A DNA stretch of 18,157 bases. It comes from Spirochaetaceae bacterium (GTDB lineage Bacteria; Spirochaetota; Spirochaetia; JABEVK01). The stretch covers positions 1 through 18,157 of the forward strand of contig JAHFSN010000007.1 in NCBI GenBank assembly GCA_023265735.1, read 5' to 3'. The notes beneath the pieces are model-generated. The model was not told the origin of the DNA, searched no databases, and saw nothing but the letters and a program-made list of their open reading frames with translations. The position numbers and the translations under genes are program-made. Below, one piece after another: positions 1-6,796 of the stretch. How positions within the stretch are numbered: the first letter of the stretch is position 1; every line of letters starts with the position of its first letter.

Positions 1-56
1 ACCCCCGCCAACATCTTCGTTCCGCCCAGGTCAAAACCAATGGAAAAGTTCGCCAT
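1..56 (-). CDS. ROK-family sugar kinase (glucokinase-like), N-terminal fragment
   Basis: Reading leftward from an ATG at 56-54, the sequence encodes MANFSIGFDLGGTKMLAG before the window ends. The DLGGTK stretch is the N-terminal phosphate-1 ATP-binding motif of ROK/glucokinase-type sugar kinases, which phosphorylate glucose or N-acetyl sugars in the cytoplasm. The start is set by a GGAGG at 67-63, six bases before the ATG. An in-frame ATG at 80-78 lies upstream but inside the predicted promoter -10 region, so it is unlikely. Only 18 complete codons are visible, so the substrate cannot be judged. The gene lies 60 bases downstream of the omptin gene on the same strand but seems to have its own promoter. 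The family call rests on one motif. Confidence 0.75.
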   Translation of the reverse strand, partial: MANFSIGFDLGGTKMLAG

Positions 57-78
57 GCCAAGCCTCCGCGTTGCGGCC

Positions 79-107
79 ATTATAGGCGACACGGGGCCGT
101 CGGAGAA
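79..107 (-). promoter_or_regulatory. Predicted sigma-70-type promoter of the ROK kinase gene
   Basis: On the minus strand there is a perfect -10 hexamer TATAAT (84-79) and, 17 bases upstream, a weak -35 TTCTCC (107-102, 3 of 6 matches). Transcription would start near 72, giving a leader of about 16 bases that begins almost at the GGAGG ribosome-binding site. The promoter lies between the omptin stop codon and the kinase start, so the kinase can be expressed separately from the upstream genes. Confidence 0.5.
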
Positions 108-116
108 CCCGCGGGG

Positions 117-1058
117 CTAATTTCTCACAAAGACGGTCAGGGAGAGGTCCTCGAATTGAGCCCCCGCTGCCCAACTGCTGTTTTCATAGCTTGGCGGTGT
201 GCTCCCCTGATAAGGATATGTTGTTGTTGTGTCTCCCATGGCGCCACGGGTCATTTGGCCAGATATCCGTAACCCCCAATCCATGTTGCCTTCGGACAGA
301 CTGACGTCAAGAGAGGACTGAAAGTAGTAACCTCCCCATACTGTGTCCAGGAAGGTGAGAGGAGGGCTTGGCTTCCCTGTGCTGGCGTTGATGATATTTT
401 GGGCGTAGTTGTGGTCATCCCGATCCCAGCAGATCGCTGTAGGGCCAAACCTGACGGTGGGCGTCCAGCCAAGGCCTGCCAGGCGAAAAGTCGTGCTGAG
501 GCCCAGGTAGGGGATGAGCCATTGTTGGTGGTAGGCGATGATGGGGCCAGTGAAGCTCACGTTCTCGGTCCCCGAACTGGTGGTGTAGGCGCCAGACCCG
601 TCCCAGGCCTCCCAAGACATCCAACGGTAGAGTCCTCCGATGAGGACATCGAACACTCGCAAATGGAAGGTCTGTTCCAGCTGGGCCGAGAGGTTGGCCG
701 TCATTTGCGTGGGGTGCTCCGATCGGGCGTAGATGTAGCTTCCGGCGTTCCAATCTTCGTCTATGAGGGTCCCCGTGACGACCGGCTGGGCCACCTGGAG
801 TCGAAAGTTGGAAGCCGTCCAAGGCAGCCACGGCATCTCGACAGTGAAGGTGGCGGCCAACGACGGGGGGATGGCCCAGGTCAGTCGGCTCACTGGGTTG
901 TTGTAGTACCGCTCAGCCGAGGGCTGGAAGACGTACTCGGTGGCTGTCCCTGCCACGTAAGAGACCCCGAACTCCCAGCGTGGCTTGAGCTCTTCGGCGA
1001 CCAGGGGCTTTCCCAGGATGGCCAGAAGCACCGCCGCCCCGCCCCAAAACCGGATCAC
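117..1058 (-). CDS. Omptin-family outer-membrane aspartyl protease
   Basis: This is a 313-residue exported protein that I assign to the omptins, ten-strand beta-barrel proteases that cleave peptides at the cell surface (OmpT, Pla, IcsP). Residues 1-21 form a signal peptide with a likely cut after A21. The omptin catalytic pairs are visible: D100-E-D102-W matches OmpT D83/D85, and D214-D-H216 matches OmpT D210/H212. Flanking landmarks also fit: SRLTW (58-62), a SEHP motif (113-116), the segment around YHQQWLIPYLGLS (176-188) and GGYYF (242-246). The length agrees with mature omptins of about 290-300 residues. The C-terminus ends VFVRN rather than in the usual final aromatic residue. The Tyr-Glu-Arg triad that binds lipid A in OmpT is not evident in my manual alignment. 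The start overlaps the stop of the upstream methyltransferase gene by four bases (ATGA), so translation is probably coupled. The assignment is from motif order and spacing by eye. Confidence 0.8.
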   Translation of the reverse strand: MIRFWGGAAVLLAILGKPLVAEELKPRWEFGVSYVAGTATEYVFQPSAERYYNNPVSRLTWAIPPSLAATFTVEMPWLPWTASNFRLQVAQPVVTGTLIDEDWNAGSYIYARSEHPTQMTANLSAQLEQTFHLRVFDVLIGGLYRWMSWEAWDGSGAYTTSSGTENVSFTGPIIAYHQQWLIPYLGLSTTFRLAGLGWTPTVRFGPTAICWDRDDHNYAQNIINASTGKPSPPLTFLDTVWGGYYFQSSLDVSLSEGNMDWGLRISGQMTRGAMGDTTTTYPYQGSTPPSYENSSWAAGAQFEDLSLTVFVRN

Positions 1059-1792
1059 CCCTGTTCTCCTCGACGGAACTCGGCCATGAGAACGGCCGCC
1101 GCCGCCCCCACGTTGAGAGAGTCTCCATAGTCGGAAAATCGGGGTACCGTGAGACGCCGGGTGACTCGCTGCTCCAGGGGGCTCCGGATACCGTGACCCT
1201 CGTTTCCCAACACTAAGAGGCCCTCTCGGGAGAGCGGGGCGCCGAAGACCGATTCACCCGAGAGGAAGGTCCCGAAAACGGGAACCTCGGCGGGCAGCTC
1301 CTCCCACCACATCTCGTCCGCGATGCCCACCTTCACCTGAAAGATCGCCCCCATGGACGCCTGGACGGCCTTGGGTCCAAACGGGTCCGCCGTGTCGGGG
1401 GTGTAGAACACCGAAAAACCAAACCACGCGGCGGTCCGGAGCAGGGTGCCTACGTTGCCGGGGTCCTGGAGGCCATCAAGGACCAGGGCCAGGGTGCCCG
1501 GCGACCAATGCGGACGCTCCAGACTCAGGGGCCTTCGGACGACCGCCATCACGTCGGCCGCTGTCCGGAGACTGCTCACCCGCTCCATCTGTTCTCGGGT
1601 CACAAAATAGGAATTCTCGGGACCGGTTTCCGACTCCTCCTGGGAGGTGAGGAGGGCCTCGATGGACCAGCCGGCGGCCAAGACCTCGTCCACGAGCTTT
1701 CGTCCCTCGGCGAGGAAGAGACCCGATTCCTCGCGGTCCTTGCGGTTTCGCAGGTCAGCCCACCGAGCCAACTGTTTCCTCGTGGCAATCAT
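1055..1792 (-). CDS. SpoU/TrmH-family RNA 2'-O-ribose methyltransferase
   Basis: This 245-residue protein belongs to the SPOUT class of knotted methyltransferases, which transfer a methyl group from S-adenosylmethionine to a ribose 2'-OH in tRNA or rRNA. The three signature motifs are present: motif 1 DPGNVGTLLRTA (110-121, with N113 and R119), motif 2 LGNEGHGI (195-202), and motif 3 SLNVGAAAAVL (225-235). The N-terminal part (about 1-95) matches the small substrate-binding domain with an FxxEGxK-like stretch (FLAEGRKLV, 26-34), as in RlmB- and TsnR-like members. The precise RNA target cannot be read from the sequence. It starts 38 bases after the lipoprotein gene ends and overlaps the omptin gene by four bases, so the three form a likely transcription unit. 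Confidence 0.88.
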   Translation of the reverse strand: MIATRKQLARWADLRNRKDREESGLFLAEGRKLVDEVLAAGWSIEALLTSQEESETGPENSYFVTREQMERVSSLRTAADVMAVVRRPLSLERPHWSPGTLALVLDGLQDPGNVGTLLRTAAWFGFSVFYTPDTADPFGPKAVQASMGAIFQVKVGIADEMWWEELPAEVPVFGTFLSGESVFGAPLSREGLLVLGNEGHGIRSPLEQRVTRRLTVPRFSDYGDSLNVGAAAAVLMAEFRRGEQG

Positions 1793-1830
1793 GGGACCAG
1801 TGTACCATACGCCGGGCGCTCGGCGGCCCG

Positions 1831-2322
1831 TCAGGGAAGGGGCGCCTCGGGGTGCAAGTAGGTGGTCGGTTTCTCAAAGAAGAAACTGAGGTTCTGGTTC
1901 TGCGTCACAAAGCTACGCAAATCGTCGGGCAGAGAGAAGGATTCCGTGATGTTTTCCGTGACCGGATGGAGGGTCAGCGAAGTTCCTTCGGGCGCCACCT
2001 CGAGCCAGAAGAGCCAGTAAGTGGCTGCCGAACTCTCCCGCAGGTTCAAGTAAGTTCTTTCTCCTACCTGGGACAGGAAACCCTCAAACTCGGTGCTGCC
2101 GGATTCGGTTTCGGAATGGATGCGGTAGTGGAATGGGTCCGAGGGTTCTACCCGATACACCGAGGAGTTCGGGGCACTCCCGTCCTGCCAAGTCCCCAAA
2201 AGCCGGGAGTCGACGGGAACGGAAGGAGTGTCGAGGGGAACCTCCGATTGGTAAGGACAACCGGTCAGGGCCAGGAGGAGGGGGACCGACCACAGCAACG
2301 CAGCGTTTCGGATCAGGGCCAT
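1831..2322 (-). CDS. Predicted lipoprotein of unknown function
   Basis: This 163-residue protein has a lipoprotein signal peptide: a hydrophobic core (about 7-20) and lipobox LTG-C with the acylated cysteine at C22. It should be anchored to a membrane facing the periplasm. The mature part contains LLGTW about 25 residues after the cysteine, a start seen in small lipocalin-like or beta-barrel lipoproteins, but I cannot assign a family. I chose the ATG at 2322-2320 because a GGGAGGG lies five to eight bases upstream. A TTG at 2340 is in frame but would place that ribosome-binding site inside the gene. The gene begins just 18 bases after a terminator-like hairpin and is followed after 38 bases by the methyltransferase gene. 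Confidence 0.75.
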   Translation of the reverse strand: MALIRNAALLWSVPLLLALTGCPYQSEVPLDTPSVPVDSRLLGTWQDGSAPNSSVYRVEPSDPFHYRIHSETESGSTEFEGFLSQVGERTYLNLRESSAATYWLFWLEVAPEGTSLTLHPVTENITESFSLPDDLRSFVTQNQNLSFFFEKPTTYLHPEAPLP

Positions 2323-2330
2323 GTTCCCTC

Positions 2331-2363
2331 CCAAAGACAAGAGCCACCGCGAACGGTGGCTCT
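2331..2363 (-). terminator. Hairpin terminator after the RRM gene
   Basis: A perfect 10-base-pair stem, AGAGCCACCG (2363-2354) with CGGTGGCTCT (2349-2340), encloses a TTCG loop when read on the minus strand. It is followed by TTGTCTTTGG, a modest T-rich tract. It lies 72 bases past the RRM gene stop and would end that transcript. The T-tract is imperfect, so termination may be partial, and the lipoprotein gene starts immediately after it. Confidence 0.6.
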
Positions 2364-2435
2364 GGGTTGTCTTAACTCACAAATTCACGCCTGGACGAGT
2401 TCTCCGCCTAGCGAAGAACTCCCGGGAAGCTCCGA

Positions 2436-2714
2436 CTACCAGCGTCCGCCGGTGTTTTCGCGGCGGGGCTTGTCATTGGCTTCGTTGACGCGCAGCTGGC
2501 GACCGTCGAGCTCCTGACCGTTCATGCCGGCAATCGCGGCGCTGGCGGCTTGGTCCGAACCCATTTCCACAAAGCCGAAGCCCTTGGAGGATCCGGTGTA
2601 GCGGTCCATCACGATGTTGGCGGAGACGACATCGCCGAACTGGGCGAACGCGTTGCGGAGGGAGTCTTCGGTGGAGTGGTAGCTCAGGTTACCGACGTAG
2701 ATTTTCTTGGCCAT
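2436..2714 (-). CDS. Single-RRM RNA-binding protein
   Basis: This 92-residue protein is one RNA-recognition motif plus a short basic tail. RNP2 (IYVGNL, 5-10) and RNP1 (KGFGFVEM, 44-51) are intact, with the aromatic residues that stack on RNA bases. The family includes the cyanobacterial Rbp proteins, which bind single-stranded RNA and are often cold-induced. The tail after residue 80 is short (DKPRRENTGGRW) and has the arginine/glycine character of such tails. I chose the ATG at 2714-2712 because an AAGGA lies eight bases upstream and because the domain begins directly after it. In-frame ATGs at 2756 and 2738 have no ribosome-binding site and would add residues outside the fold. The gene is monocistronic, with its own promoter, long leader and terminator. 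Confidence 0.92.
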   Translation of the reverse strand: MAKKIYVGNLSYHSTEDSLRNAFAQFGDVVSANIVMDRYTGSSKGFGFVEMGSDQAASAAIAGMNGQELDGRQLRVNEANDKPRRENTGGRW

Positions 2715-2730
2715 TTTTATGTCCTTGGTC

Positions 2731-2748
2731 CGAGTCATTTTTGACTCG
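2731..2748 (-). repeat. Perfect inverted repeat in the RRM gene leader
   Basis: CGAGTCA (2731-2737) and TGACTCG (2742-2748) are perfect inverted copies separated by four T residues (AAAA on the transcript). The repeat sits 17-34 bases upstream of the RRM start codon, just before the ribosome-binding site. It could form a small RNA hairpin affecting translation or be a DNA operator. Confidence 0.6.
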
Positions 2749-2760
2749 TGAATCAATTCT

Positions 2761-2777
2761 GCTTATCGACGATAAGC
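2761..2777 (-). repeat. Operator-like palindrome upstream of the RRM gene
   Basis: GCTTATCG (2761-2768) and CGATAAGC (2770-2777) form a perfect 8-base-pair inverted repeat with one central base. If the promoter at 2893-2921 is right, the element lies in the transcribed leader about 110 bases after the start point, where it can form an RNA stem only with a strained loop. As DNA it resembles a dimer-binding operator. Function unknown. Confidence 0.55.
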
Positions 2778-2892
2778 CCTTTTCCGAACTTTGGGCGGAA
2801 CACGTCAAGAAGCGAACGATCGTTTCCAGAACACAGTGCCTTGCGGTGGGAAAAGATTCGATTTTCCTCGTTTGGAAGAATCATCTCCGACG

Positions 2893-2921
2893 ATGCTAAA
2901 TGATAAGGTTCACGCCGTCAA
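2893..2921 (-). promoter_or_regulatory. Candidate promoter of the RRM gene
   Basis: On the minus strand TTGACG (2921-2916, 5 of 6 matches) and TAGCAT (2898-2893, 4 of 6) are separated by exactly 17 bases. Transcription would start near 2886, giving a leader of about 170 bases that contains both inverted repeats. Long leaders are typical of cold-regulated RNA-binding protein genes. The -10 is imperfect. Confidence 0.35.
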
Positions 2922-3065
2922 GCTAAGGATTTGCCTTTTCTGAGTTTTTTGGTGTCTTTTTTGCCAAATTTCACGGGTTTTGGAGCGAATGGGGGCGTTC
3001 GTCCGTCAAAATAAACGGTAGGACAAGGAAAAGTCTTCCGAATACTGATTCCCGGCCGAATTAGT

Positions 3066-3107
3066 TGGACCGAAAGGACGGCCGAAGGTTGTGGAGAAAT
3101 CGGTCCG
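3066..3107 (-). terminator. Weak stem after the amidohydrolase gene
   Basis: GGACCGA (3067-3073) pairs with TCGGTCC (3100-3106), just seven bases past the amidohydrolase stop codon. The loop is 26 bases long and no T-tract follows on the minus strand. A direct repeat CGGCCGAA (3053-3060 and 3079-3086) overlaps it. It could help end the four-gene transcript, but this is a weak call. Confidence 0.25.
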
Positions 3108-3113
3108 TAGCGG

Positions 3114-4673
3114 TCACCTTGGGGCCAACCCCGCGTCCCAGACGGTTCGTCCGCCCACGACGGTGCGTTCGACGGTCAGACCCTGAAGATCCTTGGGATC
3201 AACGGTCAGCGGGTTGTCCGAAAGCACCGTGAAATCTGCGAGAAAACCCGATTTCAGGGTTCCCTTCCGGTGCTCCTGAAACTCCACGTAGGCGCTCCCC
3301 TGGGTGTAGGCCTTCAGGGCCTCGAGGGGTTCGATGCGCTGGCTGCCGGGGCGGTTGCAGACGAGGTGCATGCCCCGAAGCGGGTCGCAGAAGGATTCGC
3401 CCGGAATGTCGGACCCGAAGCTGAGGGAGACCCCCGCGTCAAGGAGGGCGCGGTGAGGATAGCAGGACTGGGCTCTCTCCCTCCCCAGCAGGGCGATGTC
3501 CTTCTCGGGGTTGATGAGGGCGGGCGGCTGGACGGCGGCGCAGACTCCGAGTTTTTGCATTCGCTGGGCGTCGCCTGGGCGCAGGCTTTGGACGTGCTCC
3601 AGGCGCATCCGGAGGGACAGAGCTTCGGGATGTCGGTCGAGGACCTTCTCCCAGACGTCGAGGAAGGTCGCCGTGGATCGGTCTCCGATGGAGTGAAACG
3701 CCCCCTGTTTCCCCTGCCGGACGAGTCTTTCCAGGATGCCCTCCAGCCACTTCGGATCGAAACCCATGCCGTAGTCGTTGGGATGGCCGGGGTACTCCTC
3801 GTCCATCCAGGCGGTGCGCGTGGTGAAGGTGCCGTCGAGGAAGTATTTTCGGGGACCCTTGCGGACCCACTCACCGTGGTAGGGGCCCCAGTTCATCGGA
3901 GGAACCGAGGCCGGCACGCGGCCGAAGGACCAGCACGAAACCCGGGCCGTCAGGTCTCCCCGCAGGCGAAGGCGCTTGAGGGTCCAGAGGACGGGGTGGA
4001 ACCAGGAATTGTCCTGGATGGACGTGATTCCGACCCTCCGGAATGTCTCCAGGGACCTTTGGATCCGGGGCTCCCGGAGGGATCGCCGAAAGAACAGATT
4101 CCGAAAGTGGGTCTCCATGAAGGGATTCTGGTTCATCTCCTGGAGGATTCCCGTGGGCTCTCCCGAGTCGTCCCGGAGCACCTGGCCGGTGGCCGGCGAA
4201 TGGTACCGATCGATTCCCATGGCCCTCAGCACGAAGGAGTTCACCCAGAACGCGTGGCCCCCAAACTGAGCCAAGAGCACCGCCCGGTCGGGAAAAACCT
4301 CGTCGAGGAGTTCCTTGCGGGGATGGGGACAGGAGGGGTAGTCCCAGGCGTAGGCGACGAGGGGTGCCTTGGGAGGCACAGACGGGGCAAACTCGCGGAC
4401 CCGTTCCACGACGGCCGCTTCGTCTAGTCCCGAGAGGTCCGGGGCGTAGGTGTGGTCCCCGTAGATGACCAGGTGAAGATGGTTGTCGTTGAACCCGGGG
4501 ACAACGGTCTTGCCCCCCAGGTCGACGGTCTGGGCATCCGGGCCGGCTACGGCCTGGGCCCCCGCCTCGTCACCGACGTAGATGAGCTCCTCGCCTTGGG
4601 ACACAAACGCCGTAGCCCGGGGCAGGGAGGGGTCGAGGGTCACCACGTCGGCATGGGTCCAGACTACGTTCAT
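3114..4673 (-). CDS. YtcJ-type metal-dependent amidohydrolase
   Basis: This 519-residue cytoplasmic protein belongs to the amidohydrolase-3 (YtcJ/NfdA-like) group, TIM-barrel enzymes that hydrolyse amide or formamide bonds using bound metal. Motifs in order: the metal-binding HxH in FNDNHLHL (61-68), the YtcJ-typical K276-YFLDGT followed by TRTA, HSIGDRS (327-333), RLEHVQ (357-362) and the catalytic aspartate in GSDIP (420-424). The N- and C-terminal parts (about 1-60 and 465-519, including GTLKSGFLADFTVL) form the small composite beta domain. The length is normal for the group. Substrates in this family vary widely and cannot be assigned. It is the last gene of a run with the FrnE-like gene 38 bases upstream. 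I see no good ribosome-binding site before the ATG at 4673, so translation may depend on the upstream gene. Confidence 0.85.
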   Translation of the reverse strand: MNVVWTHADVVTLDPSLPRATAFVSQGEELIYVGDEAGAQAVAGPDAQTVDLGGKTVVPGFNDNHLHLVIYGDHTYAPDLSGLDEAAVVERVREFAPSVPPKAPLVAYAWDYPSCPHPRKELLDEVFPDRAVLLAQFGGHAFWVNSFVLRAMGIDRYHSPATGQVLRDDSGEPTGILQEMNQNPFMETHFRNLFFRRSLREPRIQRSLETFRRVGITSIQDNSWFHPVLWTLKRLRLRGDLTARVSCWSFGRVPASVPPMNWGPYHGEWVRKGPRKYFLDGTFTTRTAWMDEEYPGHPNDYGMGFDPKWLEGILERLVRQGKQGAFHSIGDRSTATFLDVWEKVLDRHPEALSLRMRLEHVQSLRPGDAQRMQKLGVCAAVQPPALINPEKDIALLGRERAQSCYPHRALLDAGVSLSFGSDIPGESFCDPLRGMHLVCNRPGSQRIEPLEALKAYTQGSAYVEFQEHRKGTLKSGFLADFTVLSDNPLTVDPKDLQGLTVERTVVGGRTVWDAGLAPR

Positions 4674-4711
4674 GCCGTCACTGTAATGGTGACCAGATCA
4701 CTAATCAAGGC

Positions 4712-5380
4712 TCAGGGTAGCGGGTTTTCCCGGGTGACCTTCTCGAGCACCCGGTGAAAGACTTCCTCCCCCTGCGCTCCCGTCACCGCGTACTGCCGGT
4801 GGAACACAAAGAAAGGTACCCCATTGGACCCGAAGGCCAGGGCTTCCGAGGCCTCGTCGTCCACCCGCTTCCTCCATTCCCCTTGGGGATCGTCAAAGGC
4901 CTGGGCGGCCGATTCGGCGTCCAAGCCGATTTCCGCGGCGAGGGCTGCCAGGGTGGCTCTGTCCCCAATGTCCTTCCCTTCTGTGAAATAGGCGCGGAAG
5001 AGGGCTTCTTCCACCGCATCGCCCAGGCCCCGGGTCTTCGCCAGTTGGATCAACCGATGGGCTGCGTGGGAGTTGTTGACGACGACCCGGTCAAACCGGT
5101 AGTCCAGGCCCACCTGGGCGGCCGATTGGGTCACTCGGTCGTGCAGATTCTGGGACTGTTCGACGCTCATTCCCTTCTTGTGGGCCAGGTACTCATAAAT
5201 GCTCTGTCCCCCCGGGGCCTTGAGCTTGGGGTCGAGCTGATAGCTTTTCCAGATGATCTCCACCCGATCGCGGCCCTCAAACCTGTCGAGGGCCGCTTCG
5301 AACTGGCGTTTTCCGATATAGCAGAACGGACACATCACGTCTGACCAGATTTCCACCTGGATTTTGTCATTCGCGGGCAT
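4712..5380 (-). CDS. FrnE-like DsbA-family oxidoreductase
   Basis: This 222-residue protein has a thioredoxin fold with a DsbA-type helical insertion. The redox motif C17-PF-C20 follows the first strand (VEIWSDVMCPFC), and the cis-proline loop is at GVPFF (187-191, P189). The NSHAAHRL stretch (103-110) is typical of the FrnE/2-hydroxychromene-2-carboxylate isomerase-like branch. FrnE proteins act in the cytoplasm on disulfides or with glutathione-like thiols. No signal peptide is present, in agreement. The gene lies between the MFS transporter (31 bases upstream) and the amidohydrolase (38 bases downstream) on the same strand. There is no clear ribosome-binding site before the ATG at 5380. 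The exact substrate is unknown. Confidence 0.88.
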   Translation of the reverse strand: MPANDKIQVEIWSDVMCPFCYIGKRQFEAALDRFEGRDRVEIIWKSYQLDPKLKAPGGQSIYEYLAHKKGMSVEQSQNLHDRVTQSAAQVGLDYRFDRVVVNNSHAAHRLIQLAKTRGLGDAVEEALFRAYFTEGKDIGDRATLAALAAEIGLDAESAAQAFDDPQGEWRKRVDDEASEALAFGSNGVPFFVFHRQYAVTGAQGEEVFHRVLEKVTRENPLP

Positions 5381-5411
5381 GATCAGAAGTTACGAACAGC
5401 CGGTTGAAAAT

Positions 5412-6746
5412 TCAACCTTCCGAGGGCGCTGCTTCGGGCAAAGTCGAAGGCCGGCGCAGGGTCAAGGCGTACCACGTCCCGGCCACGGCCACGGCCAGGG
5501 CGAAGGACAGCAGGATTCCTTCGAAGCTGAGGAGTCCGGCCTCGAGGATCTTGGCCACCGCAGCGGTGCCGATGGCGCCAGCCAGGATGCCGACCAGGTT
5601 GAACATCCCCATGCCGACCCCCGTGTCTTCCTCGCTTAGGGTCTGCGACACCGAATTGATCAGTCCCGTCTGCAGGAACGAGAACCCGACGTAGGTCAGG
5701 AGCAGCACGCCGGAAATGTACCAGGGGGAGACCCCCAGCAGGAACGCTGTGGCCACGAAACTCGCCGCCACGAGGCCCACGCCGATGAGCATCACGAACC
5801 GGTTCCCCCTCTTGTCGGCCAGCCTTCCGCCGATGGGCCCAAAGAGCACGCCGCTGATGGCCCCGGGGAACAGGATGAGTCCAATGGTCGAGGTGTCGAG
5901 GTTGTGAACCTTGTGGAAGAGCAGGGGGAGGAGGAAGAAGATGCCGATGAAGACGCCGAACAGGAAGAGGCTGGTGACAACCCCTGCGCTGAAGGGGCGG
6001 TTGGCAAAGAGCGCGGGGTGGATGAAGGGTTCCTTGGCCAACAGGATGCGGACCGCAAAACCGGCGAGAAGGGCGACGCTGGCCACGATCCAGGGCCATT
6101 CGGGGTAGGTGAGGTAGACGATGAAGGAACCGATGCCCAGGGTCATGAGGGTGGCGCCAATGAGGTCGACCTTTCCCGGGCGGGATTCTTCTTCGGGCAG
6201 CTCCTTGGCGAGGAAGGGAATGGCCGCCAGGGTTGCCAGGGGCAGGAGGAACAGGTAGGTCCAGTGGAGCGACCCCGCCACGAAGCCGCCGATGACCGGC
6301 CCGACCCCGAGGGCTACGGACACGATGGACCCGATGGAACCGAAGAGGGCCCCGCGAACCTCGGGGGCGAAGTAGCGGGCCACGACCACCATGACCAGGG
6401 CCGGGATGGCCGAACCGCCAATGCCCTGAAGGCCCCGGCCCACGATGACCAAGGGATACCAAGCCTGGAAGAGGAAGCCGACCAGCGAACCTGTGGCGTA
6501 GGTGACCACGCCCCAGATGATCAGCTTCTTGAGGCTGAACAGGTCAGAAAGGCGACCAAAGATCACCGAACCGACGCCGAAGAAAACGATGAACGTCGTC
6601 ATCATCCAACTGACCCCCGTAGGGGTCAGCGAATACTGCTGGGCGATGGCCGGGACCGACACATTGAAGACCGTCTCGTTCAAGACGGCGAAGAAGATCA
6701 AAAAGAGGATCCACGGCAGGGTTTTTTTGACGTCGAGGGTATGCAT
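5412..6746 (-). CDS. MFS transporter of the DHA2 (Tet(L)-like) drug:proton antiporter type
   Basis: This 444-residue inner-membrane protein has the hydrophobic pattern of 12-14 transmembrane helices. The first helix carries NETVFNVSVP, a version of the DHA2 motif D1. GRLSDLFSLKKL is the loop 2-3 motif A, and GVGPVIGGFVAG is the antiporter motif C. The segment PALVMVVVARYF followed by RGALFGSIGSIV closely resembles Tet(K)/Tet(L), as do the HWTYLFLLP and LILFPGAISGVLFGPIGG regions. The length is close to Tet(L) (about 458). It probably exports a small hydrophobic molecule in exchange for protons. That it exports tetracycline is not shown. I chose the ATG at 6746-6744. A TTG 30 bases upstream is also in frame, and neither has a good ribosome-binding site. 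The gene follows the glycosidase-like gene by 50 bases. Confidence 0.88.
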   Translation of the reverse strand: MHTLDVKKTLPWILFLIFFAVLNETVFNVSVPAIAQQYSLTPTGVSWMMTTFIVFFGVGSVIFGRLSDLFSLKKLIIWGVVTYATGSLVGFLFQAWYPLVIVGRGLQGIGGSAIPALVMVVVARYFAPEVRGALFGSIGSIVSVALGVGPVIGGFVAGSLHWTYLFLLPLATLAAIPFLAKELPEEESRPGKVDLIGATLMTLGIGSFIVYLTYPEWPWIVASVALLAGFAVRILLAKEPFIHPALFANRPFSAGVVTSLFLFGVFIGIFFLLPLLFHKVHNLDTSTIGLILFPGAISGVLFGPIGGRLADKRGNRFVMLIGVGLVAASFVATAFLLGVSPWYISGVLLLTYVGFSFLQTGLINSVSQTLSEEDTGVGMGMFNLVGILAGAIGTAAVAKILEAGLLSFEGILLSFALAVAVAGTWYALTLRRPSTLPEAAPSEG

Positions 6747-6796
6747 GACTGAAATAGTAAGGAAAAAGGAACCCAAAGTCCAACGGGAGGACCCCG

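Larger units (their letters stand above)
2757..3113. other. Gene-free region of about 357 bases between the RRM and amidohydrolase genes
   Basis: I see no coding frame here. The stretch is clearly more AT-rich than its surroundings, with T-runs around 2941-2965. It holds the 2761-2777 palindrome, a candidate minus-strand promoter for the RRM gene (2893-2921), and near 3060-3107 a weak stem after the amidohydrolase stop. No tRNA or recognised riboswitch is visible. Confidence 0.7.

Noticed and set aside
3270..4427. Long plus-strand open frame opposite the amidohydrolase gene
   Set aside because: Shadow frame of a gene with intact metal-binding motifs.
4677..4693. Inverted repeat GTCAC-N7-GTGAC before the amidohydrolase gene
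   Set aside because: Five-base arms in a 38-base gap within a likely operon, with no promoter around it, so chance is likely.
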